Below, piece after piece: positions 33,408 to 42,052 of a stretch of 64,000 nucleotides of DNA (position 1 is the stretch's first letter; each line of letters begins with the position of its first letter). The stretch is from Bacillota bacterium. GTDB lineage: Bacteria; Bacillota; Clostridia; Christensenellales; SZUA-584. A program made the position numbers and the translations under genes. The stretch lies in NCBI GenBank assembly GCA_023436115.1, contig JAEZKQ010000003.1:41929-105928 (forward strand). Reading direction: 5' to 3'. Under the pieces are notes generated by a model. It had not been told where the DNA came from. It saw only the letters and a program-made list of their open reading frames with translations, and did not search any database.

Positions 33408-34487
33408 ATGAATAAAAAAAAATATAAGCGCTTTAGTACAAATATAACAATATCAAATTTTTACGAACAGCATTGTTTAAAAAAATTTAATTACGACCCA
33501 GAGTATCAAAGAGATTATAATGTTTGGGATATTGACCAAAAATCGTTTCTCATTGATACTATCTATAAAAATTTCCCGATGCCTCCGGTTTTTTTAGAAC
33601 AAAAAATAGTTAAGGGAAAGACATTTTATGATGTTATCGATGGAAAGCAAAGGTTAAATGCAATCGTAGATTTTATTAATAATAAGTTACCACTTCCAAA
33701 AGATTTTGGCGACGATATTTATGGAAATTCAAAACTTAATGGAAAGTATTTTAAAGAAGTTTTGAGTTTAGCTGAAAAAGATGATGAAATTTCTGAGTAT
33801 GTCGATATCTTTTGGAGCTATATAATTAATATCGAGTATATAGAAAAACCTGATGATAGAATAGTTGATAATATTTTTGATAGATTAAATCGGGGAGGTG
33901 AAAGATTAAATCCTGCTGAATTAAGAAAAGCGAAATACTATGATACTGCTCTATATATTTGTATTGAGGATCTGGCAAAGGAAAGTTGTACTAATAAGTT
34001 ATTAAAACATCTAGATAGAGTTAGGTTACAACATATTAGCTTTTTAACCGAAATCTTTCTGTTAATTAAAACAAAGTCAGTTATTAATGGCGTTGAAAAA
34101 GATATTGATGAACTCTTCGAGAAACTCGTCGAAGAAATTGATATGGAAGAAGGTGGTAGAATAAAAGAAGAGGTTATAAAAACAATAAATTGTTTCAACA
34201 GCTTTGGGCTTAATTTAGAAAAATATAAAATTGAAGGAACTAGCCACACTTTTGCTCTATTATATTTAGCACTATATTTAAATAGTCATTCTATTGAAGT
34301 TGATAGTGCTATAAAGGATAATCTGAATGAGTTTTATACTCTATTGCGAAACCATTCAAATAATCAATTTGTTGAAGTATACTCAAAATCAATGCAATCA
34401 GCAAGCAAATACAAACATTCAAGAAAGAAGAGGGTTCTGGCATTATTGGGATATCTAGGATTCAAGGATATTGAAGTAGCTATTTAG
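33408..34487 (+). CDS. DUF262 (GmrSD N-terminal, ParB-like) protein
   Basis: The 359-residue protein has DUF262 hallmarks: PEYQRDYNVWD (residues 31-41), then FPMPPVFLEQ, then the DGKQR motif (78-82) that matches the active DGQQR of GmrS-type nucleases/NTPases, then IFDRLNRGGERLNPAELRKA. It lacks the C-terminal HNH (DUF1524) found in GmrSD fusions, so it is an N-domain-only version with a helical tail. GGAGTATAGT precedes the ATG, 1 bp after the SIR2 stop. In this pair it may sense or hydrolyse nucleotides and gate the SIR2 effector. Very AT-rich. Confidence 0.88.
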   Translation: MNKKKYKRFSTNITISNFYEQHCLKKFNYDPEYQRDYNVWDIDQKSFLIDTIYKNFPMPPVFLEQKIVKGKTFYDVIDGKQRLNAIVDFINNKLPLPKDFGDDIYGNSKLNGKYFKEVLSLAEKDDEISEYVDIFWSYIINIEYIEKPDDRIVDNIFDRLNRGGERLNPAELRKAKYYDTALYICIEDLAKESCTNKLLKHLDRVRLQHISFLTEIFLLIKTKSVINGVEKDIDELFEKLVEEIDMEEGGRIKEEVIKTINCFNSFGLNLEKYKIEGTSHTFALLYLALYLNSHSIEVDSAIKDNLNEFYTLLRNHSNNQFVEVYSKSMQSASKYKHSRKKRVLALLGYLGFKDIEVAI

Positions 34488-34519
34488 AAAATCAAATTAT
34501 TCAGTCACACATACTCCCC

Positions 34520-34544
34520 CTGCGCCCATCGCGGCGCAGTTTTT
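34520..34544 (+). terminator. Terminator of the SIR2-DUF262 operon
   Basis: CTGCGCC (34520-34526) and GGCGCAG (34533-34539) form a stem with a 6-nt loop, followed by TTTTT, 33 bp after the DUF262 stop. It closes the two-gene unit and lies just before the convergent YcaQ-like gene. Confidence 0.85.
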
Positions 34545-34565
34545 GTTACCCCCAAAAATCAACCG

Positions 34566-35726
34566 TCATACCGTCTCTCTCACTTCCCCGCATCCGTTGA
34601 ACGCCGCAAACCGCGTCAGCGCGTCCTCCAGCTTGCCTTTCAATGCGCTGTCCGTCTTGCCCTCGGGCCAGAACCGCCGCAAAACAAGCGCATCCCCCTC
34701 TTTTACGATCTCGGCACGCCCCGCAAAGCCGCTGCCATAAAGCACAGGCAGCACATAATAGCCGTATTTGCGCTGTGCAGCGGGCGTGTATATCTCCCAT
34801 TTGTAATCAAAACCGAAAAGCGCTTTGATCAGCCGCCTGTCCCAAAGCATGTTATCCAGAGGCGCCAGAAACTCCAGCCGCTTCTTGTGCGGTTTGTGCA
34901 GCTCGTCCATGAGCGCGTCGTCCTGCGCCAAATAGTAAAGCGTATCGGGTATGCCGTCTACGCTGCACTGATAAATATCGCCGCGTTCCAGCAGCGCCGC
35001 AAAAGCGCGGTTTCTTTCGTCGCTTTTCATACCGCCGATGCCCAGCCACGCGTCGGAAGGCCTGTTCCAAAGCAGCCCCACCGCGCCGATGCGCCGCTTC
35101 ACCTGCCAAGCCAAATACTCATCGTCCGTCGGGTTCGGGTCTTTTTCTTGCAGCAGCTCAGGGCCTAAGTAATCCTCGGCCAGCGCGTAATATTTGATGC
35201 TGCCCTTCTTATGGTGAATAATCAGCTCGCCCCGAAAATACAGTGTTTCCAGCGCCGCGCGCGAGAGCGTCGTGGGGCTCCAATACCAGTCCACCGTTGT
35301 CTTATGCTCAAAATCCTTGGAGCACGCAAAGCCCTGCTGCTTAATCTGCCGCTTTAGCTGCTCGCTTATTTCGTCCACATGCGTGCGGCTCGCGCCCTGC
35401 TCGCTGTGCCATTGCCGAAAGCGCTTAAAATACGGCCAGTCCTGCATGAGCCACAGGCTCATGTTCTTGTCAAAATAGTCAATGAGCCGCCTGTCCTCAT
35501 ACAAAAGCTCATACAACATGGCCTTGGTAAAGCCCTTTACGCGTGACTGCAGCACCAGCTCCGCGTTCTTGCCGCATACATCGATCGGGTCAAACTGCAC
35601 ACAGCCCGCCTGCCGCACAAAATCGCAAACGCCCCGCTTGCCCGAGAATTTGTAGCCGCCCAAAAGCCCCTGCTTTAGCAGCATGAAACGACGCGCCTGT
35701 TCGTTTGTCAGCTTGCGCTCCTGCAT
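34566..35726 (-). CDS. YcaQ/AlkX family winged-helix DNA glycosylase
   Basis: The start is the ATG at 35726 (MQERKLTNEQARRFMLLKQG), with GGGAGTGAAAGAT before it; 386 residues. Conserved blocks are CVQFDPIDVCGKNAELVLQSRV, LYEDRRLIDYFDKNMSLW, TTLSRAALETLYFRGELIIHHKKG and the C-terminal EFLAPLDNMLWDRRLIKALFGFDYKWEIY. Family members unhook DNA interstrand crosslinks. The gene is 5 bp after the ABC exporter's stop and probably translated from the same message, which may link export and repair of an alkylating compound (inference). Convergent with the DUF262 gene. Confidence 0.88.
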   Translation of the reverse strand: MQERKLTNEQARRFMLLKQGLLGGYKFSGKRGVCDFVRQAGCVQFDPIDVCGKNAELVLQSRVKGFTKAMLYELLYEDRRLIDYFDKNMSLWLMQDWPYFKRFRQWHSEQGASRTHVDEISEQLKRQIKQQGFACSKDFEHKTTVDWYWSPTTLSRAALETLYFRGELIIHHKKGSIKYYALAEDYLGPELLQEKDPNPTDDEYLAWQVKRRIGAVGLLWNRPSDAWLGIGGMKSDERNRAFAALLERGDIYQCSVDGIPDTLYYLAQDDALMDELHKPHKKRLEFLAPLDNMLWDRRLIKALFGFDYKWEIYTPAAQRKYGYYVLPVLYGSGFAGRAEIVKEGDALVLRRFWPEGKTDSALKGKLEDALTRFAAFNGCGEVRETV

Positions 35727-35731
35727 ATCTT

Positions 35732-37459
35732 TCACTCCCTGAACTGGCTGTTGTACAATTTCGCGTACTCGCCGCCCCGTGCCAAAAGCGCCTCGTGCGT
35801 GCCGCGCTCGGCCACGCCCTCGTCCCCGATCACGATAATCTCGTCCGCATTGCGTACGGTAGAAAGCCGGTGCGCAATCACCAGCGTCGTGCGTCCTTTG
35901 GAAAGTTCCTCAAACGCCGCCTGTATCTTGGCCTCGGTCACGCTGTCAAGCGCGGAGGTCGCTTCGTCGAGTATGAGTATCGGCGGGTTCTTAAGGAATA
36001 TGCGCGCAATGGATATGCGCTGCTTCTGCCCGCCCGAAAGTCGTATGCCCCGCTCGCCCACCTGCGTGTCGTAGCCGTTTTCCATATCGGCGATCATCTC
36101 ATGTATCTCGGCGCGCTTGGCCGCCTCGACTATCTCCGCGTCCGTCGCGTCGATGCGCCCGTAGCGTATGTTCTCGCGTATCGAGCCCGCAAACAAAAAC
36201 ACATCCTGAGATACGATGCCGATGTTCTGCCTTAAGGAGAGCAGCGTTACGTCTTTTATGTCGTGCCCGTCGATCGTGATGCGCCCGCCGCTGGCCTCGT
36301 AAAAGCGCGGTATCAGATGGCACAGCGTGGTCTTGCCGCCGCCCGACGGCCCCACCAATGCCAGCGTCTTCCCGGCGTCAATCTTTAAGTTCAGGTGCTC
36401 TAATACCGTTGTTTTGTCGTTATACGAAAAGCTCACGTCCTCAAACGCGATGTCGCCTTTTACGTCTTTTAGCTCCTTGGCGTCCCGTGCGTCGGTGATA
36501 TCGGGTTGCTCAAAAAGCAGCTCCCGAAAGCGGTGAAAACCCGCCATACCGCTCGTAAACTGCTCCATAAACTGAGAGAGCTTGCGTATGGGCTGCAAAA
36601 ACGTACCCACATACAGCGAGAACGTGATGAGTCCCACATAATCCAGCTCGCCCTGCATAATCAGCCAGCCGCCGAAAGCGATCACCGCCACGCTAAAAAG
36701 ACTCGTGAAGAAATCCACACCGCTCACAAAAATGCCCATTGCCGAATAAAACTCGCCCTTAGAGCGCTTAAAGCGTTCGTTGCTCTCCATGAACTTATCC
36801 ACTTCATACGCTTCGTTGGTAAACGCCTTGGCCACGCGCGCACCCGATATGCTGGATTCAAGCCCCGCGTTGATGCCTGCTGTGCGTTCCTTCACGCGCC
36901 TAGACGCGCTCATCATGCGCTTTCGTTGCAGCAGCGTAAACCCTAAGCCCACAGGCACTAAGATAATCAGCACCAAAGCCAGCTTCACGTTGACAGACAG
37001 CATCACGATGAACGCGCCGATGATGGTGATCAGCGATATAAACAGGTCTTCCGGGCCGTGGTGTGCCAGCTCGGTGATGTCAAACAAATCCGTGGTCACG
37101 TGGGACATCAACTGCCCCGTTCTGTTCTTGTCGTAAAATTTAAACGAGAGCTTTTGCATGTGCGTAAACACGTCGCGGCGCATATCCGCCTCCATACGCA
37201 CCCCCAGCGTGTGCCCCCAGTACGTCACGATATACATAAACACCGCGCGCAGCAGATACGCCGCCACCAACGCACCCATGATGATAAAGAACGTGTCAAA
37301 AAGCTTCGCGGGCAGCAGCGTGTTCATGGCGTACCGCGAAACCAGCGGGAACGCCAAATCCACCGCCGCGATCATCAGCGCGCAAACCATGTCCAATGCA
37401 AAAAGCCGCCAGTGGCGGCGGTAATACGATACAAAGTGCTTTAAACTGCTTTTCTCCAT
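35732..37459 (-). CDS. ABC exporter, fused permease and ATPase
   Basis: The 575-residue protein has an N-terminal six-helix membrane domain (about 15-300) and a C-terminal ATPase with Walker A GPSGGGKTT, signature LSGGQKQRISIARI, Walker B ILILDEATSALD and switch His in VIAHRLSTV. This is the half-size lipid/multidrug exporter layout; it acts as a dimer. GGGGAGTACT precedes the ATG. It shares an operon with the YcaQ-like gene. The substrate cannot be read from sequence. The coupling-helix region YDKNRTGQLMSHVTTDL is standard. Confidence 0.93.
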   Translation of the reverse strand: MEKSSLKHFVSYYRRHWRLFALDMVCALMIAAVDLAFPLVSRYAMNTLLPAKLFDTFFIIMGALVAAYLLRAVFMYIVTYWGHTLGVRMEADMRRDVFTHMQKLSFKFYDKNRTGQLMSHVTTDLFDITELAHHGPEDLFISLITIIGAFIVMLSVNVKLALVLIILVPVGLGFTLLQRKRMMSASRRVKERTAGINAGLESSISGARVAKAFTNEAYEVDKFMESNERFKRSKGEFYSAMGIFVSGVDFFTSLFSVAVIAFGGWLIMQGELDYVGLITFSLYVGTFLQPIRKLSQFMEQFTSGMAGFHRFRELLFEQPDITDARDAKELKDVKGDIAFEDVSFSYNDKTTVLEHLNLKIDAGKTLALVGPSGGGKTTLCHLIPRFYEASGGRITIDGHDIKDVTLLSLRQNIGIVSQDVFLFAGSIRENIRYGRIDATDAEIVEAAKRAEIHEMIADMENGYDTQVGERGIRLSGGQKQRISIARIFLKNPPILILDEATSALDSVTEAKIQAAFEELSKGRTTLVIAHRLSTVRNADEIIVIGDEGVAERGTHEALLARGGEYAKLYNSQFRE

Positions 37460-37809
37460 AGTACTCCCCGTCCGATATTAAAAACTTTTATTCAAAGGCT
37501 ATTATACGCCTGCACCCATTGTCTGACAACTCAATGCAGCCCGTATTATTTCAAACCCGTATTATTTCAAACCCTTAACATATTTGCTGTTTTTTGTCCA
37601 TATTACTCTTTACATCTGTAGAGCCCATCCCCTACAACTCGGCGACATTCCCCGTAGGGGCGAATTTCAATGCCCGCCCGTTACCGCATCCCGTAGGGGC
37701 GGGTTTCCTATGCCCGCCCGTATATCACACACCTTAAACACCTTTTTATGGCTGTACGGCATCCGTCTTTCATGTATAATAGATTCATTAACGCATCTTA
37801 GGTGGTTTT
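37460..37809. repeat. Intergenic region with two palindromic repeats
   Basis: Copies at 37650-37684 (CCCCGTAGGGGCGAATTTCA...GCCCGCCC) and 37690-37722 (CCCGTAGGGGCGGGTTTCC...GCCCGCCC) lie in tandem with the same spacer CGTTACCGCAT as at 32.18 kb. The ABC exporter promoter lies at the left end and the lrgA promoter at the right. No gene. Confidence 0.85.
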
Positions 37810-38163
37810 ATGAAGTTCGTGTTCCAACTGTGCATCATACTGCTTATATCGTTCGTCGGTGAAGCGCTGCGTCTGCTCATTCCGCTGCCCATTCCGGCCA
37901 GTATATACGGCCTGCTTCTTATGCTTGTGTGCCTGATCACGAAAATAATAAAAATAGAGCACGTGGATAAAGCGGGCGGCTTTCTGCTTGAAATCATGCC
38001 GCTGCTGTTCGTCCCTGCGGCGGTCGGGCTGATCGCATCATGGAGCGCGCTGGCCCCCATACTGTTGCCCTTGCTAGCCATCACCGCGCTGACCACAGTC
38101 ATTGTCATGGTGGTCACGGGCAAAACCGCCCAGTTTATGCTCAGGAAGGATGACGACAAATGA
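37810..38163 (+). CDS. lrgA: LrgA/CidA family holin-like protein
   Basis: The 117-residue, four-helix membrane protein begins MKFVFQLCIILLISFVGEALRLLIPLPIPASIYGL, the family's first two helices with the conserved LPIPASIYGLLL. AGGTGGTTTT precedes the ATG. LrgA/CidA proteins form holin-like pores that control murein hydrolase activity, cell lysis and, in some species, pyruvate/propionate movement. Stop and start overlap with lrgB (ATGA). The pair is unlinked to a lytSR regulator here. Identity is firm; the CidA/LrgA split is not resolved by sequence. Confidence 0.92.
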   Translation: MKFVFQLCIILLISFVGEALRLLIPLPIPASIYGLLLMLVCLITKIIKIEHVDKAGGFLLEIMPLLFVPAAVGLIASWSALAPILLPLLAITALTTVIVMVVTGKTAQFMLRKDDDK

Positions 38164-38852
38164 AACAGGCTCTTTTTGAATCCGCCTTCTTCGGCGTCGT
38201 TATCAGCATCGCGGGCTATGCGCTGGGCATGTTTCTTCGAAAGAAGCTAAAACGCAGCTTTGTCAATCCGTTGCTCATATCAGTGATATTCGTTATCGGT
38301 GCGCTGCTGCTGTTGGGCATTGATTACGGTACCTACAACATAGGCGGCCAATACATCTCATATTTTCTGACCCCCGCCACCGTCTGCCTCGCGATACCGC
38401 TCTATCAGCAGCTCCATCTGCTAAAAAGGCACAAGAAAGCGGTCATCTTAAGCATATTAGCGGGTGTTTTAAGCAGCGCGGGCAGCATACTGGCGCTGGC
38501 TTACCTCTTTGGGCTTAACCACCAGCAATATGTCACGCTGCTGCCCAAATCCATCACCACCGCCATCGGCATCGGCGTGTCGGCCGAGCTGGGCGGTATA
38601 CAAACCATCACCGTCGCGGCTATCATCATCACGGGAATCTTAGGGAACATCATCGCAGAGGGCGTTTTCAAGCTGTTTCGCATCACGCATCCGGTGGCGA
38701 TGGGCCTTGCGCTGGGTGTCTCGTCCCACGCGATAGGCACCGCCAAGGCGCTGGAGCTGGGCGAGGTTCAGGGCGCGATGAGCAGCCTGTCCATCGCCGT
38801 TGCGGGTCTCTTAACCGTGGTGTCCGTTTCGTTTTTTGCGATGCTGCTATAA
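38160..38852 (+). CDS. lrgB: LrgB family protein
   Basis: The 230-residue, six-to-eight-helix membrane protein has the typical LrgB core: FVNPLLISVIF, YFLTPATVCLAIPLYQQ, LLPKSITTAIGIGVSAELGG, and the end VAMGLALGVSSHAIGTAKALE with EVQGAMSSLSI. It is the obligate partner of lrgA and overlaps it by four bases. Together they influence peptidoglycan hydrolysis and lysis. No terminator is obvious directly after the gene. Length and motifs match the family. Confidence 0.93.
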   Translation: MKQALFESAFFGVVISIAGYALGMFLRKKLKRSFVNPLLISVIFVIGALLLLGIDYGTYNIGGQYISYFLTPATVCLAIPLYQQLHLLKRHKKAVILSILAGVLSSAGSILALAYLFGLNHQQYVTLLPKSITTAIGIGVSAELGGIQTITVAAIIITGILGNIIAEGVFKLFRITHPVAMGLALGVSSHAIGTAKALELGEVQGAMSSLSIAVAGLLTVVSVSFFAMLL

Positions 38853-39437
38853 TATTTGTTTAAGATGGAACGATTGCTTATATTAAAACAACAATAAAAT
38901 TATTAATTAGAAAAGGGCTGTGTAAATACAGATTCACTTTCGGCAGAAGTAAAAGTTTACCCCTCGTAAGAAGTCCTTACTCCAAACGCTTTTTTGGATT
39001 ACACTACCTGCACTCCTAATCCTTTCCTTACTCTCTTTTATTTCCATTGATTGCCATGGTTTTTTATGGTATGGTTTATATAGAACATCAAGTAAATTTT
39101 TAGCGTCTAAATCAACCACAAAAGCTTAGGCGCGCCTTAAGAATCTCTTCACGGTGCAGACCTTTTTGCAGCATCTCTGACATGATGAAGCGGGCTTGCT
39201 TATAGTCTAACTTTTAAATCTGCGTATTGAATCAAAAGATAAACCTGTTTTCTTGGTAACCGCAAAAATCACGAGGCGTAAAAACCGCTGTTTATCACCG
39301 CCAGAACTCGTATCGGGCTTTTGTTCCCCGACCGATTCAAGACGGTATATTTACAGAGAATTAAGCGTAAAATCTTTATTATGGCTAATAAATGTATGAA
39401 GCATTTCACATAAATCATTATAAGGAGGTTACTGCAA
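38853..39437. other. Intergenic region with gene remnants
   Basis: No intact gene. On the minus strand near 39211-39121 a short frame reads DYKQARFIMSEMLQKGLHREEILKARLSF, like a SHOCT-type or HTH-adjacent tail with no start. A second frame (39119-38934) reads MVDLDAKNLLDVLYKPYHKK from a GTG without a ribosome site. Both may be fragments of a lost gene. A strong AAGGAGG at 39422 belongs to the next plus-strand gene. Confidence 0.35.
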
Positions 39438-40340
39438 ATGAGTGTTGAATGTCTTGTTGATATACCCCGGTTCAAAGACAAGATTGACGAATGCTTCATA
39501 AAGCCGGACTTCGCTCCCAAACACCACCTTTTTCCCGTGGTCAAACGCCACGCACCGCTCGTCGATTCCGCGTTCTGCTATGTTTTCAAGTTCTATCTGG
39601 CATATTGGAATAAAGACAAAGTGTTTTCATCGGCCTGGATTGCAGACAGCATACTTGAAAACCCATTATTTAAAGTACTGACACCAAAAGCCGATTACAC
39701 AAAAATACTCGATATGATTGCAGCGGCAAAAAACGCTTATGAGAACTTCATGAAAACAGGCGAGCTGACGGAACCGGACATAAAAGCGCTCTTCCGGCTT
39801 GGTATGGTCGACAGCTATTATAGAAACGGCGAATTGAAGCTGCCGCCGATATCTGCGAAGGATCTATCCGATCTTAAGCACTTAATCAACCTTCTGGAAA
39901 AAGAAAAATGGATTGGGGCCCAGCGTGTCATACTCGACCCGGGTTTTAACGAGGCCGGTTATCTGGTAGAGAGCCCTGCGTGTGATACTGTGTTTGACGA
40001 CCTGCTTTTCTATATGGACAACTCGACGCGACTAGTCTTTGACACCAAGTCGTTTCGCCGGCTTGCCGTCTACTATACTTTATACCGTATTGGCGGGCTT
40101 TGCTCTCAGAGCCTGAGCTGCGATACCGACGTGCCCATAAGCAGGCTTGGCCTGTACTACTCACGGTTTGGCGTTATCTATTCCTTTAACGTTGAGGAGA
40201 TTATTTCTGAAAATGTATTCGATCAGTTTGCCAGATGGTTTATCGATGCCTGCCGACATGAATATATTAACGACCCCACAGTCAGAAGAGCCGCGGAAAA
40301 ATGCGCGGAGTATTATCAAAGCAGGTCGCCGATCGGATAA
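39438..40340 (+). CDS. Hypothetical protein, possible degenerate PD-(D/E)XK nuclease fold
   Basis: The ATG at 39438 follows AAGGAGG by 9 nt. The 300-residue protein has a helical first half (about 1-160). Its second half reads DTVFDDLLFYMDNSTRLVFD, then SFRRLAVYYTLYRIGGL, then RLGLYYSRFGVIYSFNVEEI. This order (D...beta strand with D-x-N in place of I-D-I-K, helix with Q/Y, then LGIYFSRYG strand) resembles PD-(D/E)XK-type proteins common in Clostridia, but the catalytic Lys appears lost. So it may bind DNA or RNA without cutting. The family name is not certain. Single gene with its own hairpin downstream. Confidence 0.6.
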   Translation: MSVECLVDIPRFKDKIDECFIKPDFAPKHHLFPVVKRHAPLVDSAFCYVFKFYLAYWNKDKVFSSAWIADSILENPLFKVLTPKADYTKILDMIAAAKNAYENFMKTGELTEPDIKALFRLGMVDSYYRNGELKLPPISAKDLSDLKHLINLLEKEKWIGAQRVILDPGFNEAGYLVESPACDTVFDDLLFYMDNSTRLVFDTKSFRRLAVYYTLYRIGGLCSQSLSCDTDVPISRLGLYYSRFGVIYSFNVEEIISENVFDQFARWFIDACRHEYINDPTVRRAAEKCAEYYQSRSPIG

Positions 40341-40413
40341 TCATGCGTATAAAAAAACGATACGGCAAAGCGTATCGATCCAGCTTGCTCTGAAAACCTT
40401 CGGTTTTTCGTCA

Positions 40414-40449
40414 GGCATGAATACGGGGACGTTTTCCCGCATTCATGCC
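40414..40449. terminator. Long hairpin between convergent genes
   Basis: GGCATGAAT/ATTCATGCC arms (40414-40422 and 40441-40449) plus an inner CGGG/CCCG (40424-40427, 40436-40439) make a near-perfect stem with an 8-nt loop. It sits between the convergent genes at 39438 and 40461 and could end both. There is no T-run. Confidence 0.55.
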
Positions 40450-40460
40450 TTATAAGAGAC

Positions 40461-41498
40461 TTATATTGTTTCGCTTTTTAAAGAACCCTTTATGCCGCGG
40501 TAAAGCGTCACACCCGTATCCGACACATACCCTATGGTTGAGAGTATGACGATGACTGTGGGCAGCAGCTTCCAAAATGCCAGCGCTCCTTGGCTCGCAA
40601 ACAGTTCGATTCCCGTTGCGGCATGAAGATCGGGCAGAAAGCTTTGGTTCCAGATCGCGGGCGGCAGGAATATCACGATGTTGAGAATCAGCATCGCAAT
40701 GTTGATAGCTACGATGGAAAGACTTATCGGCAGTGTATAGCGCCCCGCAATGAGCCGCAGCAAATCTTTAAGCATGCCAAGGCAAATCATCACATTAATC
40801 AGCAGCAGCAGCGAACGCAGCATCTCAAGGTTGAACACTGGTACGGAAACCATCCCGTCCGTAGCCACCACATATCCCAATATCCAAGGTATCGCGTTGA
40901 ATATCACCAGACCCAGTACGCCAAACACAAGCCCCACAATGGGCTCGCTGCGTTTTATCGTCAGCGTGTCTTTCTTATTCGCCGATGGTACGGGCGGCAG
41001 ATCTTTTGGATTCCAGTTCTCATTCTTCCACGGTGCATTCTTGCCGAAATGCTCGGCCAGTGCAAATGCCAGCGTCACATAGGCAAACGCCTGAACAAGC
41101 CCGCTGATGATCGATCCAAACGTATGCGCCACTGCGCTGATGGCATGCTGCGGTGGTGTGGCTACGCTGCTCACGATGAGCGCCACGACAAGAGCGAACC
41201 CTGTCGCCGCGAGCACGATTTTGAGCACCAGCAAATAGATGTCGAAATAGTTCGGCCCGATCAAATATCTTTTACTGCCGCGATACTTCGCAGCCAAGTC
41301 CCAGGGGCGCCCCAGTTCTTTGAGTACAGCGGTCACATCCTCCACTGCGGGCGGCATGCCGCCCGTACGTGCTTGCAGCATATCGTCGATCAGGCTTCTT
41401 AATTCCTTTTCAATATCGACGCGCTGATCCTGGGGCAGCCTCCGCGTTACATCATACACATACCTGTCAATCAGATCTTTGACTTTGTAATCGCTCAT
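40461..41498 (-). CDS. HAAS-domain membrane protein paired with PadR
   Basis: The 345-residue protein starts with a small helical HAAS domain (about 1-90: DLIDRYVYDVTRRLPQDQRVD, then ELRSLIDDML) that is typically encoded next to PadR regulators. Six or so membrane helices follow, from residue 95. The start overlaps the PadR stop by ATGA. HAAS proteins are thought to interact with the PadR repressor or to be its target; their exact activity is unknown. In the same operon as the PadR gene. The C-terminal membrane part is not recognisable as a transporter. Confidence 0.8.
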   Translation of the reverse strand: MSDYKVKDLIDRYVYDVTRRLPQDQRVDIEKELRSLIDDMLQARTGGMPPAVEDVTAVLKELGRPWDLAAKYRGSKRYLIGPNYFDIYLLVLKIVLAATGFALVVALIVSSVATPPQHAISAVAHTFGSIISGLVQAFAYVTLAFALAEHFGKNAPWKNENWNPKDLPPVPSANKKDTLTIKRSEPIVGLVFGVLGLVIFNAIPWILGYVVATDGMVSVPVFNLEMLRSLLLLINVMICLGMLKDLLRLIAGRYTLPISLSIVAINIAMLILNIVIFLPPAIWNQSFLPDLHAATGIELFASQGALAFWKLLPTVIVILSTIGYVSDTGVTLYRGIKGSLKSETI

Positions 41499-41842
41499 TG
41501 TTTTCCCTCCTCATGAATGAGCCTGTTAATGCTTTGGGTCAATTCATCCCATTCACTGCATAAAAAATGATAAATCCTTTTGCCTGCGTCACTGAGCAGA
41601 TAATACTTGCGTGGCTTCGGGCCGGACGTTTCCCACTCGCTTGAGAGCAATCCTTGCGTTTCCAGGCGTCTTAGCAGCGGATACAGCGTTCCGGGCTCAA
41701 TGCTCATGCCAGCACCCGAGAGTTCTTCCACGAGCGCGTAGCCGTATTTAGGCGTTTTCAAACGGCTCAGCACACACAGCGTCACGGTCCCGCGGCGCAG
41801 CTCCTGCTCCAAATTGGTCATAATTGCGTTGTAATCTTCCAA
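41495..41842 (-). CDS. PadR family transcriptional regulator
   Basis: The start is taken as TTG at 41842, which has GAGGTGAGGAGC upstream; the next ATG at 41821 has no good site. The product (about 115 residues) has NLEQELRRGTVTLCVLSRLK, then YGYALVEELS, then IEPGTLYPLLRRLETQGLL, then PRKYYLLSDAGKRIY, the PadR winged helix. PadR proteins repress their own operon and nearby membrane genes until a phenolic acid, antibiotic or wall stress signal releases them. A perfect palindrome between -35 and -10 of its promoter is the likely operator. The C-terminal helix is short (subfamily 2). Confidence 0.9.
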   Translation of the reverse strand: MEDYNAIMTNLEQELRRGTVTLCVLSRLKTPKYGYALVEELSGAGMSIEPGTLYPLLRRLETQGLLSSEWETSGPKPRKYYLLSDAGKRIYHFLCSEWDELTQSINRLIHEEGKQ

Positions 41843-41860
41843 GCTCCTCACCTCATTCCG

Positions 41861-41890
41861 ATTATACTGTGTGCCGCACACTATTGTCAA
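41861..41890 (-). promoter_or_regulatory. PadR promoter with palindromic operator in the spacer
   Basis: On the minus strand TTGACA (41890-41885) and TATAAT (41866-41861) are separated by 18 nt. Inside lies GTGTGC C GCACAC (41869-41881), a perfect inverted repeat, in the place where PadR-type repressors bind. It is 19 bp before the TTG start. Confidence 0.85.
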
Positions 41891-42052
41891 TACTCTATTA
41901 TTTTATTTTTGCTTATAATACTATTCATTTTATAATAAAGTGATGTACATAACCAATAGATATTCGGAATACTTTAGACAAATGTAGAACAATAAATAAA
42001 TTCCTTTATTCGTTTGTTTATACGCCATTTTCCTCACGAATTCATATAACTC

